64,000 nucleotides of DNA from positions 62,001 through 126,000 of the forward strand of contig CALLHY010000038.1 of NCBI GenBank assembly GCA_938009275.1. Direction: 5' to 3'. Position 1 is the first letter of the stretch, and every line of letters begins with the position of its first letter. Positions 9,480 through 18,603 of this stretch are shown one piece after another. Under the pieces are notes generated by a model. It was not told the DNA's origin. It saw only the letters and a program-made list of their open reading frames with translations, and did not search any database. Made by a program: the position numbers and the translations under genes. This DNA comes from an uncultured bacterium. GTDB taxonomy: Bacteria; Cloacimonadota; Cloacimonadia; Cloacimonadales; Cloacimonadaceae.

Positions 9480-10607
9480 ATGCTACCTCTAAATAAACCA
9501 TTAGTAGGTTCTGCTATAGGATATCAAGCCATTCAGGGACATCTTCGGTTGCTGTTATCTGAATATCATGACCACAGAGATGTTTATCTTTACATGTCTG
9601 CCGGTCAGGCTTTGCGAGCAGTGTATGATAGATTATTTGACGATAAGGGTAGTCAAAGGGTATTGGTGTCACCACTAAGTTGCTACCATGCTTATCAACC
9701 AATTTTTGACGCAGGGCATCAGATAGTTTTTGGAGACATAGACAAAGAAACCTTATGTTTAGCCTGCTCCCCTTCCCGGGAGATTTGTGATATAGTACAA
9801 GTAACTCATTTGGGAGGCATCCATCCTGCTAATTTAGAACTGATTCGCAAGGCAAAACAAGAGGGTTTATTAAGCATTGAGGATGCTGCACAATGTTATG
9901 ATGTTGGGAGTATGCCTGGGAATCATGAGAGTATGGCTGATTATAGCGTGTATAGCTTACTTAAGGGAGTATGGGCATTGGGCGGCGGGTATTGTGTAAC
10001 AAGCCAAGCATTATCTGCTCCAGTACCGTCTCAGAATAACGTTAAGCTTTATCTCTATAGATATTTAAAACGCTTTTTTGAGAGTCGTTGTTCATACTCA
10101 AGTAACTTAGAGGCACGTTTACTAGCTTTAATATTAAGACTAAAAAGAGAAAATTCGTTTAGTTCTAAACCGAATGGACTTGGAACCTGGTTTCAATCTG
10201 ATGCATACACTCAGTTTCATGTAGCCAAAAAGTGTAGCCCCAAGAGGCTATACAACCTAAAAGTACTTATGAGCTCATTAATAAATCCTGATATTGATAC
10301 GCGTTTCCTACACCAGTTGGCTAAAGATTCCGTATCCAGATTGTACATTATCCATAAAACCAAAGTGACTCAAGAGGTTGTCGGGTATTTAAGATCGTAT
10401 GGGGCGGCTGCAAATCATTTGTCTCAAAATTGGTTAGAAACTTACCAGCAGCCAGTGTTCAAACATCCGGTCTATGCTGAGTTAGCAGCAAATGTTAAAC
10501 TGGATGTTTACCGGGATGTTCACGATAGAATATTCACGATCCCTTTTTCAGCAGCTTTGTCTGATGCTGATGTTAATCATTTATCTGGCCTGTTAAATAA
10601 GCTTTAG
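9480..10607 (+). CDS. DegT/DnrJ/EryC1-like PLP-dependent aminotransferase homologue
   Basis: A 375-residue protein. VLVSPLSCYHAYQPIFDAGH and VFGDID match the P-x-T-x3-A...VFVDID region of DegT enzymes, and IEDAAQCYD matches the conserved IEDAAQ PLP-ring motif. YSLLKGVWALGGGYCVTS corresponds to the segment with the Schiff-base Lys. The second half is divergent from known sugar aminotransferases. It may be a sugar aminotransferase for an amino sugar of the polysaccharide, or a relative with a different reaction. It starts six bases after the ATP-grasp gene and is followed directly by a DUF354-like gene. Confidence 0.65.
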   Translation: MLPLNKPLVGSAIGYQAIQGHLRLLLSEYHDHRDVYLYMSAGQALRAVYDRLFDDKGSQRVLVSPLSCYHAYQPIFDAGHQIVFGDIDKETLCLACSPSREICDIVQVTHLGGIHPANLELIRKAKQEGLLSIEDAAQCYDVGSMPGNHESMADYSVYSLLKGVWALGGGYCVTSQALSAPVPSQNNVKLYLYRYLKRFFESRCSYSSNLEARLLALILRLKRENSFSSKPNGLGTWFQSDAYTQFHVAKKCSPKRLYNLKVLMSSLINPDIDTRFLHQLAKDSVSRLYIIHKTKVTQEVVGYLRSYGAAANHLSQNWLETYQQPVFKHPVYAELAANVKLDVYRDVHDRIFTIPFSAALSDADVNHLSGLLNKL

Positions 10608-10628
10608 TTGGTTGATGGAATTACAAAC

Positions 10629-11654
10629 ATGAAAAGAAAAAGAATCTGGTTTGATATAGGCCATCTGGCTCAGTACAACTTCTATAAGCAAGCAATTGTT
10701 CAGTTATCGCGTGGTTATGATGTGTACGTGACTCTGTTGGATAGAGGCTCTTTATGCAGAATAGTATTACAAGAGATTGGGAATATAGAAAATGTGGTAA
10801 TATCCACGGTGGGTAAACATTGCAAGACCAAGACAGGCATCTATCTGCGAACAAATATTGTCCGTATCATTGAGCTAATCATATATGCTAAAAGAATCAA
10901 GCCCTCGACCGTTTTGTCAAATGGATTTCAAACTGCCTTTGTTTCGTGGGTACTCGGATTTCCTGGTATTGAGTTTGGGGATGATGTTAGAGGTATTGAC
11001 AGTAAGCTAAAAGGCAAGTTTTCTTCATACTCTCAATATTGTATCCCTGATGTTTGCTTGCCGGGTATAAAAACCATCCAATGCCCAAAAGAATGGGCTT
11101 ACCTGGCTCCTAGATACTTTACTCCCAATCAAGATGTGGTATCGAAGTATGGTTTAAAGCCGTTCAAGTATGTTTTTGTGAGGGAAGTGGATACCAGAAC
11201 AACGAATTATTCCGGGCAAAAACAAAATGCTGTGCTTAGGGCTAATGTAGAGGTACCCAGTGACTTTCAAGTTATAATATCGCTAGAGATTCGGGACCAG
11301 CGTAATCTATACCCCGATAAGTGGTTGACAATAGATCAAAGCGAGAAAGATATACACTCTCTGTTATACTATAGTGCAGCTACTATTTCATCAGGAGATA
11401 GTATGGCAAGAGAGGCTTCGGCCTTGGGTGTCCCTAGTATTTATTGTGGACAACGGATAATGATGGCGAATGCAACCTTTATAAAAGCTAGCCTGATGAG
11501 GCATTTATCTGTAGAGGAAGTAAATGGAGAGCTGTTAAAAATCTTGACCCTTCCTGCTGCTACTGAGATTCGTGAAAGAACCAGATTAGCCTTGGAAAGG
11601 CAATGGATTGACCCTACCGTATACATTATGGATTTAATAAGTAAACTAATATGA
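10629..11654 (+). CDS. DUF354-like protein (GT-B fold, putative glycosyltransferase)
   Basis: A 341-residue protein beginning MKRKRIWFDIGHLAQYNFYK. This resembles the DUF354 N-terminus (xxIWIDIxxPxHVxFFK), a family with a GT-B-like fold related to UDP-GlcNAc 2-epimerases and MurG. The segment ISSGDSMAREASALGVPSIY corresponds to the conserved G-D-S/T-M-x-x-E-A loop of the family. I chose the ATG at 10629 because it gives the family-like N-terminus; an in-frame TTG at 10608 would add seven residues. The biochemical role of DUF354 proteins is poorly defined, but they often lie in polysaccharide loci. Confidence 0.68.
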   Translation: MKRKRIWFDIGHLAQYNFYKQAIVQLSRGYDVYVTLLDRGSLCRIVLQEIGNIENVVISTVGKHCKTKTGIYLRTNIVRIIELIIYAKRIKPSTVLSNGFQTAFVSWVLGFPGIEFGDDVRGIDSKLKGKFSSYSQYCIPDVCLPGIKTIQCPKEWAYLAPRYFTPNQDVVSKYGLKPFKYVFVREVDTRTTNYSGQKQNAVLRANVEVPSDFQVIISLEIRDQRNLYPDKWLTIDQSEKDIHSLLYYSAATISSGDSMAREASALGVPSIYCGQRIMMANATFIKASLMRHLSVEEVNGELLKILTLPAATEIRERTRLALERQWIDPTVYIMDLISKLI

Positions 11655-12971
11655 ATGGATGAACAAATGAAGATTTCGATTTTTGGATTAGGTTATGTTG
11701 GTTGCGTAAGCATGGGATGCCTTGCAGAATTAGGACATGAAGTGATAGGAGTTGAGGTTTCGCAGAGCAAGATTGATTTGATTAACTCGGGAAAACCTAC
11801 AATCGTAGAAAAAGATATTGACACTTTGATTGAAAAGCACCATCGAAATGGGCGAATCTGCGCCACTACAGATACGAAGAATGCTGTGTTGAACTCAGAT
11901 GTGTCAATAATCTGTGTTGGGACTCCAAGTACGGCTGATGGCTCTCTAAATCTGAACTATATCTACGATTGTGCAGCCCAGATAGGAGCTTCACTTAAAA
12001 ACAAAGAGACTTACCATGTAGTAGTGATACGAAGCACAGTCATGCCAGGAACTAATAACAAAGTTGCTAACATCGTAGCCCAATCTTCAGGCAAAACAAT
12101 CAACGATGAGTATTCTGTTGTTTCAAACCCTGAGTTTTTGCGAGAAGGCTCAGCTGTGAAAGATTACTTTCATCCTCCCGTCACAGTTATAGGAAGTGAC
12201 AGTTCAAAAGGTTTAAGTGTGATGAGAGAAGTTTATAAAGATATTGACGCAGCCATAGCCGAAGTGGAGGTTGGGGTCGCAGAGATTATAAAGTATGTAA
12301 ACAACTCATATCATGCTCTTAAGGTGACTTTTGCCAACGAAGTTGGGAATGTATGCAAGCAAATGGGCATAGACTCACACAAAGTTATGGAAGTGTTCTG
12401 CATGGACAGGCAACTTAACATATCCGATTATTATTTTAAACCGGGCTTTGCTTATGGTGGGTCATGCTTGCCGAAAGATTTGGGGGCAATGGTAGCCTTA
12501 TCCCATAGCAAATCATTGGAAGCTAATGTTTTGGGGGCAGTTCACCGCAGTAATGAGTTCCAAAAAGACATAGCATATAGACTGATTCAGGGTCAGGGCA
12601 AGACCAAGATTGGTCTGTTGGGAATTAGCTTCAAAGCTGGTACAGATGATCTACGGTATTCACCCATGGTGGATCTGATGCAATTGCTGCTTAAAGATGG
12701 TAATGTGGTAATGGTTTATGACGAGAATGTAAGAGTCTCATTGGGAATGGGTGCTAATCGAGACTATATAGACACAAACCTTCCAGATTTGGATAATATG
12801 CTTGTTGCCGATTTGAATACATTGGTTGCTGGCTGTGAACTCATCGTGATTTCTCAGAAGACTATAAGTATATCAGAAATTATCGATGCTAATCCTGACA
12901 AGGTATTCATTGATTTAGTTAGAGTAGATCGAAGGGTTAGCGGGGGTAACTATTTGGGAATTTGCTGGTAG
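11655..12971 (+). CDS. GDP-mannose 6-dehydrogenase (AlgD-like)
   Basis: A 438-residue UDP-glucose/GDP-mannose dehydrogenase family protein. ISIFGLGYVGCVSMGCLAEL is the NAD-binding motif, followed by VGTPS, NPEFLREGSA and FAYGGSCLPKD with the catalytic Cys. SFKAGTDDLRYSPMV lies in the C-terminal substrate domain, and the end GICW matches Pseudomonas AlgD. Placement within the family points to GDP-mannose oxidised to GDP-mannuronic acid with two NAD+, rather than UDP-glucose dehydrogenase. The polysaccharide may thus contain mannuronic acid or a derivative. ATG 11655 is used; an internal ATG at 11667 (MKISIF) is an alternative start. Confidence 0.85.
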   Translation: MDEQMKISIFGLGYVGCVSMGCLAELGHEVIGVEVSQSKIDLINSGKPTIVEKDIDTLIEKHHRNGRICATTDTKNAVLNSDVSIICVGTPSTADGSLNLNYIYDCAAQIGASLKNKETYHVVVIRSTVMPGTNNKVANIVAQSSGKTINDEYSVVSNPEFLREGSAVKDYFHPPVTVIGSDSSKGLSVMREVYKDIDAAIAEVEVGVAEIIKYVNNSYHALKVTFANEVGNVCKQMGIDSHKVMEVFCMDRQLNISDYYFKPGFAYGGSCLPKDLGAMVALSHSKSLEANVLGAVHRSNEFQKDIAYRLIQGQGKTKIGLLGISFKAGTDDLRYSPMVDLMQLLLKDGNVVMVYDENVRVSLGMGANRDYIDTNLPDLDNMLVADLNTLVAGCELIVISQKTISISEIIDANPDKVFIDLVRVDRRVSGGNYLGICW

Positions 12972-13012
12972 GATCTGAAGTTTTATGTAACACCTGATTT
13001 ATAGGAGCAAGC

Positions 13013-13960
13013 ATGAAGAAAAGCTTGGTAGTAATGTTCCACGAGATTAACGACTCTGATTGGTTTGACAACGTCGCAGCGTTTTTTAAGAAGCATTATA
13101 TAATGTGTGGGACGGATGCATTGGCAGGTAATCATAGCCCTAATAACAAAGATAAAGGTTTTTGCCATTTCAGTTTTGACGATGGGCATAAAAGCTTCGC
13201 AAAAAATGCCTTACCTGTATTGATAAAACACCAAATCCCTGTTTCTTTGTTTATCTCTCCAAAGATAGTTAGAGAAAACGATTTGTTTTGGTTCCAAAAA
13301 GTCAAATTATTGAAGAGATACGGGTTTACCCAGTTTGTTCAGAGGCGTTGCTCCCCTGATTTCCCACATTTTGATTTATCTTCTTATTCAGCTTCTGCAA
13401 TACTTAAGTGCTATGAAATCAATAGTATAAACATGATCATTAAGGAGTTTTGCAAAACAACTGAAGTACAGTTTCCTCAAAATATCAACATAAATTGTCT
13501 TGATTTAGAGCAGATATTGAACAGCGATCTAGTCGAGATAGGTGCACATACGATGAATCATCCAATCCTTGCAAATGAATCGGATGAATCAGCACGAGCG
13601 GAAATCATTGATTCCATAACTCAGGTTTATGAGCTAACACATCGTAAAGTCGTTTCCTTTGCATGTCCAAACGGCTTACCTGAATTGGACTTTGGTCTTA
13701 GAGAAAAACAGATTCTGGTGAAATCTGGTATATCCACTAATTTTACTACTATAACCGACTATTATTCTGACAGGTTTGACAGTATGTCGATTCCTAGAAT
13801 TGGTGTTACGAAGGGTAGCACTACCTTTATCGCTGCCAAAATAATGTTCGCAAAACCTTGGGTTTACTACCGCAAGGAGATTATGCAAAACTCTGAAATT
13901 AATCAGAGGAGACGACTGTTATTAAAGTTCCGAAAACCAAATGAGGGTTGTAATGTCTGA
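13013..13960 (+). CDS. Polysaccharide deacetylase family protein (NodB-like) 1
   Basis: A 315-residue protein with AGGAG ahead of the ATG. The CE4/NodB signature is present: FSFDDGHKSF (motif 1, Asp-Asp), IGAHTMNHPIL (motif 2, the metal-binding H-x3-4-H) and FACPNG as a possible motif 3. There is no signal peptide, so it would act in the cytoplasm or on a lipid-linked intermediate. Alternatively it is one of the PDA-like proteins of polysaccharide loci whose reaction is unknown. It overlaps the next gene slightly. Confidence 0.78.
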   Translation: MKKSLVVMFHEINDSDWFDNVAAFFKKHYIMCGTDALAGNHSPNNKDKGFCHFSFDDGHKSFAKNALPVLIKHQIPVSLFISPKIVRENDLFWFQKVKLLKRYGFTQFVQRRCSPDFPHFDLSSYSASAILKCYEINSINMIIKEFCKTTEVQFPQNININCLDLEQILNSDLVEIGAHTMNHPILANESDESARAEIIDSITQVYELTHRKVVSFACPNGLPELDFGLREKQILVKSGISTNFTTITDYYSDRFDSMSIPRIGVTKGSTTFIAAKIMFAKPWVYYRKEIMQNSEINQRRRLLLKFRKPNEGCNV

Positions 13961-15011
13961 ATCATTGACTGAAAAACCTGTTGTTAAAGTTATCAAGTTT
14001 GAAGATAGATACTTAACTGAAACTATTAATGTACTGGGACATATATGGAAGACACTTGATTTTAGTCAAAGAATGAAGCTCTTTGTCTGGAGATATCTCG
14101 AAAACCCATACTTAGGAGAGCATTTTGTGTTCATTGCCTTAGTTGATGAACGAGTAATCGGAATAGCACCTTACGTTACACTCAAATTCCACTTTGGCAA
14201 TGAGGTCAAGTATGTTCTGTCTGCTGCTGATACAGTTATCCACCCAGATTTTCAGGGTGTTGGTGCATACGGGAAAATGGCTAGTTACGCTATGGACTAT
14301 GTAAAGGAAAACAATGAAAGACTAAAAGTAGCTTGTTACTTGAATCTATCCTCAAATCACTTAAGTACGCCGATGTGCATCAAACTTGGTTGGACTAAGC
14401 TTCTCCCCCGAGACTATTTGTATAAATTCAGCATAACTGGATTCATAAGAACTGCTTTGAGGATTCGAACAAATCCCGCTACAAAAGAAATTGCTCAGTA
14501 TCGCTTTGAGACAGATTCATCCCCTCGTATCACAGAAATGATAGGGATTAACGATGTATTAAAATCCCCAATAAGGAGTGTCCGAGATAATGATTTCTAT
14601 AGCTGGCATTACCGTAACGGTAGTTTTTTGTTTGTTTATGCATACAAAGGGAATGATTTATCAGCATATATAGTACTCCAAAAATCGTCAGAATATCAAT
14701 ACATGGTTCTTGAATGGGTATCGGACTCACTTCCAACTTTAGTAAAAGCATTTCGTTATGCAACTTGTAGCATGGCGATACCGATTACTCGTTTATACTT
14801 CATGAACTTGAATCCAACCGAAAGGGAAGTACTATTATCAAGCGGATTTGTTGCAATACCAAAGTTGTTGAACAAACTTGGTAAAGTGAATCGATATCCG
14901 GCTTTAATAAGGCCGGTAGACCTTAATATGGGAAGTGAAAAACTCATTGTAAAAGGAGTGAATCCAATGCTTCCTGCAAACTGGTCAATAATGAGAATAG
15001 ATGTATTTTGA
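13953..15011 (+). CDS. GNAT-like N-acyltransferase
   Basis: A 352-residue protein. The N-terminal half has the GNAT pattern FVFIALVDERVIGIAPYVTL (strands beta 2-4) followed by HPDFQGVGAYGKMASYAMDY, the R/Q-x-x-G-x-G/A acetyl-CoA loop and helix. The second half may be a degenerate second GNAT domain. I prefer the ATG at 13953 because GAGGG lies just upstream; an in-frame ATG at 13941 is possible. Between deacetylase genes, it may N-acylate an amino sugar freed by deacetylation, which is inference. Confidence 0.65.
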   Translation: MSESLTEKPVVKVIKFEDRYLTETINVLGHIWKTLDFSQRMKLFVWRYLENPYLGEHFVFIALVDERVIGIAPYVTLKFHFGNEVKYVLSAADTVIHPDFQGVGAYGKMASYAMDYVKENNERLKVACYLNLSSNHLSTPMCIKLGWTKLLPRDYLYKFSITGFIRTALRIRTNPATKEIAQYRFETDSSPRITEMIGINDVLKSPIRSVRDNDFYSWHYRNGSFLFVYAYKGNDLSAYIVLQKSSEYQYMVLEWVSDSLPTLVKAFRYATCSMAIPITRLYFMNLNPTEREVLLSSGFVAIPKLLNKLGKVNRYPALIRPVDLNMGSEKLIVKGVNPMLPANWSIMRIDVF

Positions 15012-15046
15012 TTCTCGTTTACATATTCATAGGTAAGGTATAGCAT

Positions 15047-15835
15047 ATGAGAGATTTCAGCTTCGACATGTTCAAACTGCTGGTCAGAAAGCTTCAGCTT
15101 GCAGGCTTCGAATTCCGCACTTTGCAAGATTATATGGCAAATCCAGAAGGCAGAGTAGTTTTGATTCGCCATGATATAGATCTTGTGGCAGCTTCTGCCT
15201 TACGGTTTGCAAAGGTTGAGCATGAGCTTGGGGTTTCGGCAAGTTACTATTTTCGCACTATAAAAACTACTTTTAATCCGGGTATTATTACTCAAGTGTC
15301 TTCTTTAGGGCATGAGATAGGTTACCATTATGAAGACTTGGCAAAAACAAACGGTGATATGATATCTGCAATACAGAGATTCAGTGCCAATTTAGATGAA
15401 TTCCGCAAATTATACCCGGTACGCACTATCTGTATGCACGGCTCTGCAGGTTCACCCTATGACCCCCGTGATATGTGGAAGAAATACAACATGGCAGATT
15501 ACGGAATAATTGCTGAACCATACCTAAGCCTTGACTTCGACAAAATATACTATATGTCCGACACCTCCCAACGCTGGAACGGTAACAAGGTTGCCATTCG
15601 CGACAAAGTTCAGACTTCCTTCGATCTATCATTTACCTCCACTTGGGATATCCTGGCTGGAATCAACAAGCTTCCTGGCCAAGTGATGCTTACCATACAT
15701 CCTGAACTTTGGACAGAGACATTTGGAGGGTGGCTTGCCATAAAATGCATATTCATGGGCCATAGTTATTACAAAACAAAATACCGCAACAAATGGGTCA
15801 AACGACAACAGGCTAGCAAGGAGGATAATTCATGA
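15047..15835 (+). CDS. Polysaccharide deacetylase-like protein 2
   Basis: A 262-residue protein with VLIRHDIDLVAASALRFAKV. Its HD-I-D resembles NodB motif 1, and GHEIGYHYEDL resembles motif 2. TICMHGSAGSPYDPRDMWKK and VMLTIHPELW add further conserved His residues. This is the HDID-type branch of the deacetylase superfamily common in O-antigen and capsule loci, for which activity is mostly unproven. No signal peptide is seen. It overlaps the following deacetylase gene by 4 bp, so the two are likely coupled. Confidence 0.7.
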   Translation: MRDFSFDMFKLLVRKLQLAGFEFRTLQDYMANPEGRVVLIRHDIDLVAASALRFAKVEHELGVSASYYFRTIKTTFNPGIITQVSSLGHEIGYHYEDLAKTNGDMISAIQRFSANLDEFRKLYPVRTICMHGSAGSPYDPRDMWKKYNMADYGIIAEPYLSLDFDKIYYMSDTSQRWNGNKVAIRDKVQTSFDLSFTSTWDILAGINKLPGQVMLTIHPELWTETFGGWLAIKCIFMGHSYYKTKYRNKWVKRQQASKEDNS

Positions 15836-16752
15836 ATCGCTTTACTGCATTACTTACCAATGATGTAGAAACAACCTCAATCTGGTTCAATGATCTACGT
15901 GATGAAACTGGTGAGAAGGTAGTGAAAGAGGGTATGCCTTTGTTGTTGGAATTATACCGCAAGTACGGAGTTAAATCCACCTTCTACTTCACAGGATATA
16001 TTGCCAATCTCTATCCTGAAGTTGTGCGCATGATTATAGCTGATGGACATGAGGTAGGCTCTCATGGTAAGTCTCACATCAAAGAAAACGGATTTGATGT
16101 TATGCCTTTCGAGAAACAAAAGAAGCATTTGGATTATACTCGAAAGTTACTTGAGGATGTTTCAGGGCAAGAAGTAATCTCTTTTCGAGCCCCTGCACTT
16201 AGGGTCACCAATCTAACCGCCCGAGCATTAATCGAAACGGGATTTAGAATTGATAGTTCGATTGCTTCTCAAAGGTTTGACTTCTTCCTGTCCTTTGGTG
16301 GTAAACAAAAGTTGAGCTTTCTTACTGCTCCGAGACTTCCTTACCGAACTAAGCACAATAATATTTTTGCTAAGGGGAACAGCCCTTTGGTTGAAGTTCC
16401 TCTCTCTGCAACTTTTCTCCCTTTTGTAGGTACAACCATGCGTATGTTTCCAAGACTTACCTCATTGCAACAGAAGTTGTTACATTTTGAGAGCAGTATT
16501 AATGCCAAACCAGTTGTTTTTGGGGTGCATCCCAACGAGTTTATTGACGAAAGTAATCAAGAGCGTGTAATCAGCAGACGCTCAAGTAACCCAGTCACCT
16601 ATTTGTTAACCGATTATCTACGGGCCAACCTAAAAACAAAGAATCTTGGTCCCAAAGGAATAGCTGTTTATGAACAGCTTATCAGGTTTTACGTCGATAA
16701 GGGTTACTCAATGCCAACTGTAAAAGACTATGTTATGGAGTTCTTCAACTAA
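15832..16752 (+). CDS. Polysaccharide deacetylase family protein (NodB-like) 3
   Basis: A 306-residue protein with a perfect AAGGAGG ahead of its ATG. LLTNDVETTSIWF supplies the motif 1 Asp-x-Glu typical of the PuuE/HpuA-like NodB branch, STFYFTGYIANLYPEVV follows, and GHEVGSHGKSH is motif 2 with the metal His pair. FRAPALRVTN is motif 3 (RxP). It is cytoplasmic by sequence. It is the third deacetylase-like gene within 3.8 kb and shares its stop with the start of the next gene (TAATG). Confidence 0.78.
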   Translation: MNRFTALLTNDVETTSIWFNDLRDETGEKVVKEGMPLLLELYRKYGVKSTFYFTGYIANLYPEVVRMIIADGHEVGSHGKSHIKENGFDVMPFEKQKKHLDYTRKLLEDVSGQEVISFRAPALRVTNLTARALIETGFRIDSSIASQRFDFFLSFGGKQKLSFLTAPRLPYRTKHNNIFAKGNSPLVEVPLSATFLPFVGTTMRMFPRLTSLQQKLLHFESSINAKPVVFGVHPNEFIDESNQERVISRRSSNPVTYLLTDYLRANLKTKNLGPKGIAVYEQLIRFYVDKGYSMPTVKDYVMEFFN

Positions 16753-17384
16753 TGAAAGCATACCTTAAGTTTGAAAAACAGCCTATGCCTAACCATGTAG
16801 AACGGCCTTTTCTAGTCCAATTAGGATATACAGCTAAAGAACATGGCTTTTCGGGTATGTTTGCCAAAACCCGTTTCTTGTGGCATCGAACAAAGGATCA
16901 TTGGTTGCAGGTGGTATCCCGTATAATGCCATTAAACGGGATCAGGGTGAAACTGCAACGCATGAGAGGAGTACAAATTGCCGATCATGTACATATCGGT
17001 CCCATGGTCACGATAGACGACGTATACCCATATTTTGTAAAAATCGGTAAAGGGGTTGCCATTTCTGGGAATAACTTTATCCTTACTCACACGAAGCCGA
17101 TGGTTTATCATTCAGAAGTTAGTGAATCATACATAGCTCCAGTCGTAATAGAAGACAACGCATGGCTTGCCATAAGCGTTGATGTGCTCCCCGGGGTTAC
17201 AATTGGTGAGGGTTCGATTATTGCAGCTGGCAGTGTGGTTACAGAATCTATTCCACCATTAGTTTTTGCAGCGGGAGCTCCAGCAAAGGTAAAACAAGAC
17301 CTTGCCCAAAAACTAAAAAATAACTATACAACAGATGAGTTTGAGCGCATTCTGGCAAAACGTAAAGCTGAATTTGGGTTTTAA
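16752..17384 (+). CDS. Hexapeptide-repeat O-/N-acyltransferase (LbH fold)
   Basis: A 210-residue protein. The C-terminal half has left-handed beta-helix repeats, for example ITHVHIGP-type turns, KIGKGVAISGNNFILTHTKP, VVIEDNAWLAISVDVLPGV and TIGEGSIIAAGSVVTESIPP, ending with the AGAPAKV signature of WbbJ/CysE-like acetyltransferases. It would transfer an acetyl or other acyl group from CoA to a sugar of the repeat unit. The N-terminal 75 residues are basic and not assigned. It starts inside the stop codon of the preceding deacetylase gene. Confidence 0.82.
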   Translation: MKAYLKFEKQPMPNHVERPFLVQLGYTAKEHGFSGMFAKTRFLWHRTKDHWLQVVSRIMPLNGIRVKLQRMRGVQIADHVHIGPMVTIDDVYPYFVKIGKGVAISGNNFILTHTKPMVYHSEVSESYIAPVVIEDNAWLAISVDVLPGVTIGEGSIIAAGSVVTESIPPLVFAAGAPAKVKQDLAQKLKNNYTTDEFERILAKRKAEFGF

Positions 17385-17521
17385 TGAGCGTCTTGAAAGA
17401 CATCTATAGTATCATTACTAACGTTTCCCAATGTTCATTGCCAGCTTTCATGCAGACATGATCGCATTCATTACCGGATTCTAATAATCATTTGACAAGC
17501 ATTAAAAGATAGAGGATTAAC
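17385..17521 (+). other. Intergenic gap within the polysaccharide locus
   Basis: 137 bp between the acyltransferase and the epimerase genes. It contains TTGACA close to the next start, but the spacing to the ATG leaves no room for a proper -10. Only an AGAGG ribosome-binding site before 17522 is convincing. No terminator is seen. Confidence 0.4.
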
Positions 17522-18457
17522 ATGAAGTATTTAGTGACCGGAGGAGCCGGATTTATTGGCTCTAACATCGTTAGTGAACTCCTGTCCCGTGGACATGAAG
17601 TACGTGTTTTAGACAATTTTGCCACGGGCAAAAGGGAAAATATCCTTCCCCTCATGAAGGACGCTAATCTAACCATGATTGAGGGTGATCTGCGCAGCTT
17701 TCATATTGTTCGGGCTGCAGTGAAGGGAGTGGATTATGTGTTGCATCAAGGTGCACTGCCATCAGTTCCACGCTCTATAAACGATCCCATTACGTCGAAT
17801 GACGTAAATATCTTAGGGATGCTAAACATCCTGGAAGCCGCTAAAGAGTTTGGTGTAAAGCGGGTGGTAGTCGCTTCTTCTTCGTCCATCTATGGAAACA
17901 GCGAGTCATTGCCAAAAGTAGAAACAATGCCCATTAATCCCATGTCTCCTTATGCGTTAACCAAGTATGCACAGGAACGCTATTGTCAGGTTTTCTACCA
18001 GCTGTATGGCCTTGAAACAGTCGCTCTTAGGTATTTCAACGTTTTTGGCCCAAGGCAAGACCCAACTTCACAGTACAGTGCCGTTATTCCTAAGTTCATA
18101 AAGATGATTATGCAAGATAAGGAGCCAATAATATTCGGTGATGGGAGTCAATCCCGTGATTTCACTTTTGTAGAGAACAATGTTTGGGCAAACATTGCAG
18201 CCTGCACAGCTCCAAAAGCAGCAGGTGAGGTGATTAACATTGCCTGTGGCGAAAGATACACTTTGGTTGAGCTGGTTAGCCTGATAAATAACATACTTGG
18301 AAAAAACATTGAACCAAGATTCGAACCAGATAGAGCTGGGGATGTCAAGCATTCGTTGGCCGATATAAACAAGGCTAAACATATACTTGATTATAATGTT
18401 AAAGTGAGCTTCAAGGAAGGGTTGGAAAGAACAGTTGAGTTTTTTGCTAAGTCATAA
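17522..18457 (+). CDS. UDP-hexose/HexNAc 4-epimerase (GalE/WbpP-like SDR)
   Basis: A 311-residue extended SDR. GGAGFIGSNI (NAD-binding) is at the N-terminus, followed by SSSSIYGNSESLPK with the catalytic Ser, YALTKYAQERYC (YxxxK) and LRYFNVFGPRQDP (substrate binding). The overall style matches WbpP/Gne-type enzymes that interconvert UDP-GlcNAc and UDP-GalNAc or the uronic acid forms. It is cytoplasmic. Specificity for N-acetylated over plain hexoses cannot be settled by eye. AGAGG precedes the ATG. Confidence 0.82.
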   Translation: MKYLVTGGAGFIGSNIVSELLSRGHEVRVLDNFATGKRENILPLMKDANLTMIEGDLRSFHIVRAAVKGVDYVLHQGALPSVPRSINDPITSNDVNILGMLNILEAAKEFGVKRVVVASSSSIYGNSESLPKVETMPINPMSPYALTKYAQERYCQVFYQLYGLETVALRYFNVFGPRQDPTSQYSAVIPKFIKMIMQDKEPIIFGDGSQSRDFTFVENNVWANIAACTAPKAAGEVINIACGERYTLVELVSLINNILGKNIEPRFEPDRAGDVKHSLADINKAKHILDYNVKVSFKEGLERTVEFFAKS

Positions 18458-18603
18458 ACATTAACCGGGTATTGATAATAGTCTTCGGATTGTGATGCAT
18501 CTAATAGCTAGCGTCGGAAATATAATTTATCCACATACCAATTGATAAAATCCTTTCGACATTGGGCGGATTCCCTTAGGGGGCAAAGGAGCGATTATAA
18601 GTT

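Noticed and set aside
17492..17521. TTGACA as a promoter for the epimerase gene
   Set aside because: A -10 at 17 bp spacing would fall on the ribosome-binding site and start codon, so this is unlikely to be a promoter.
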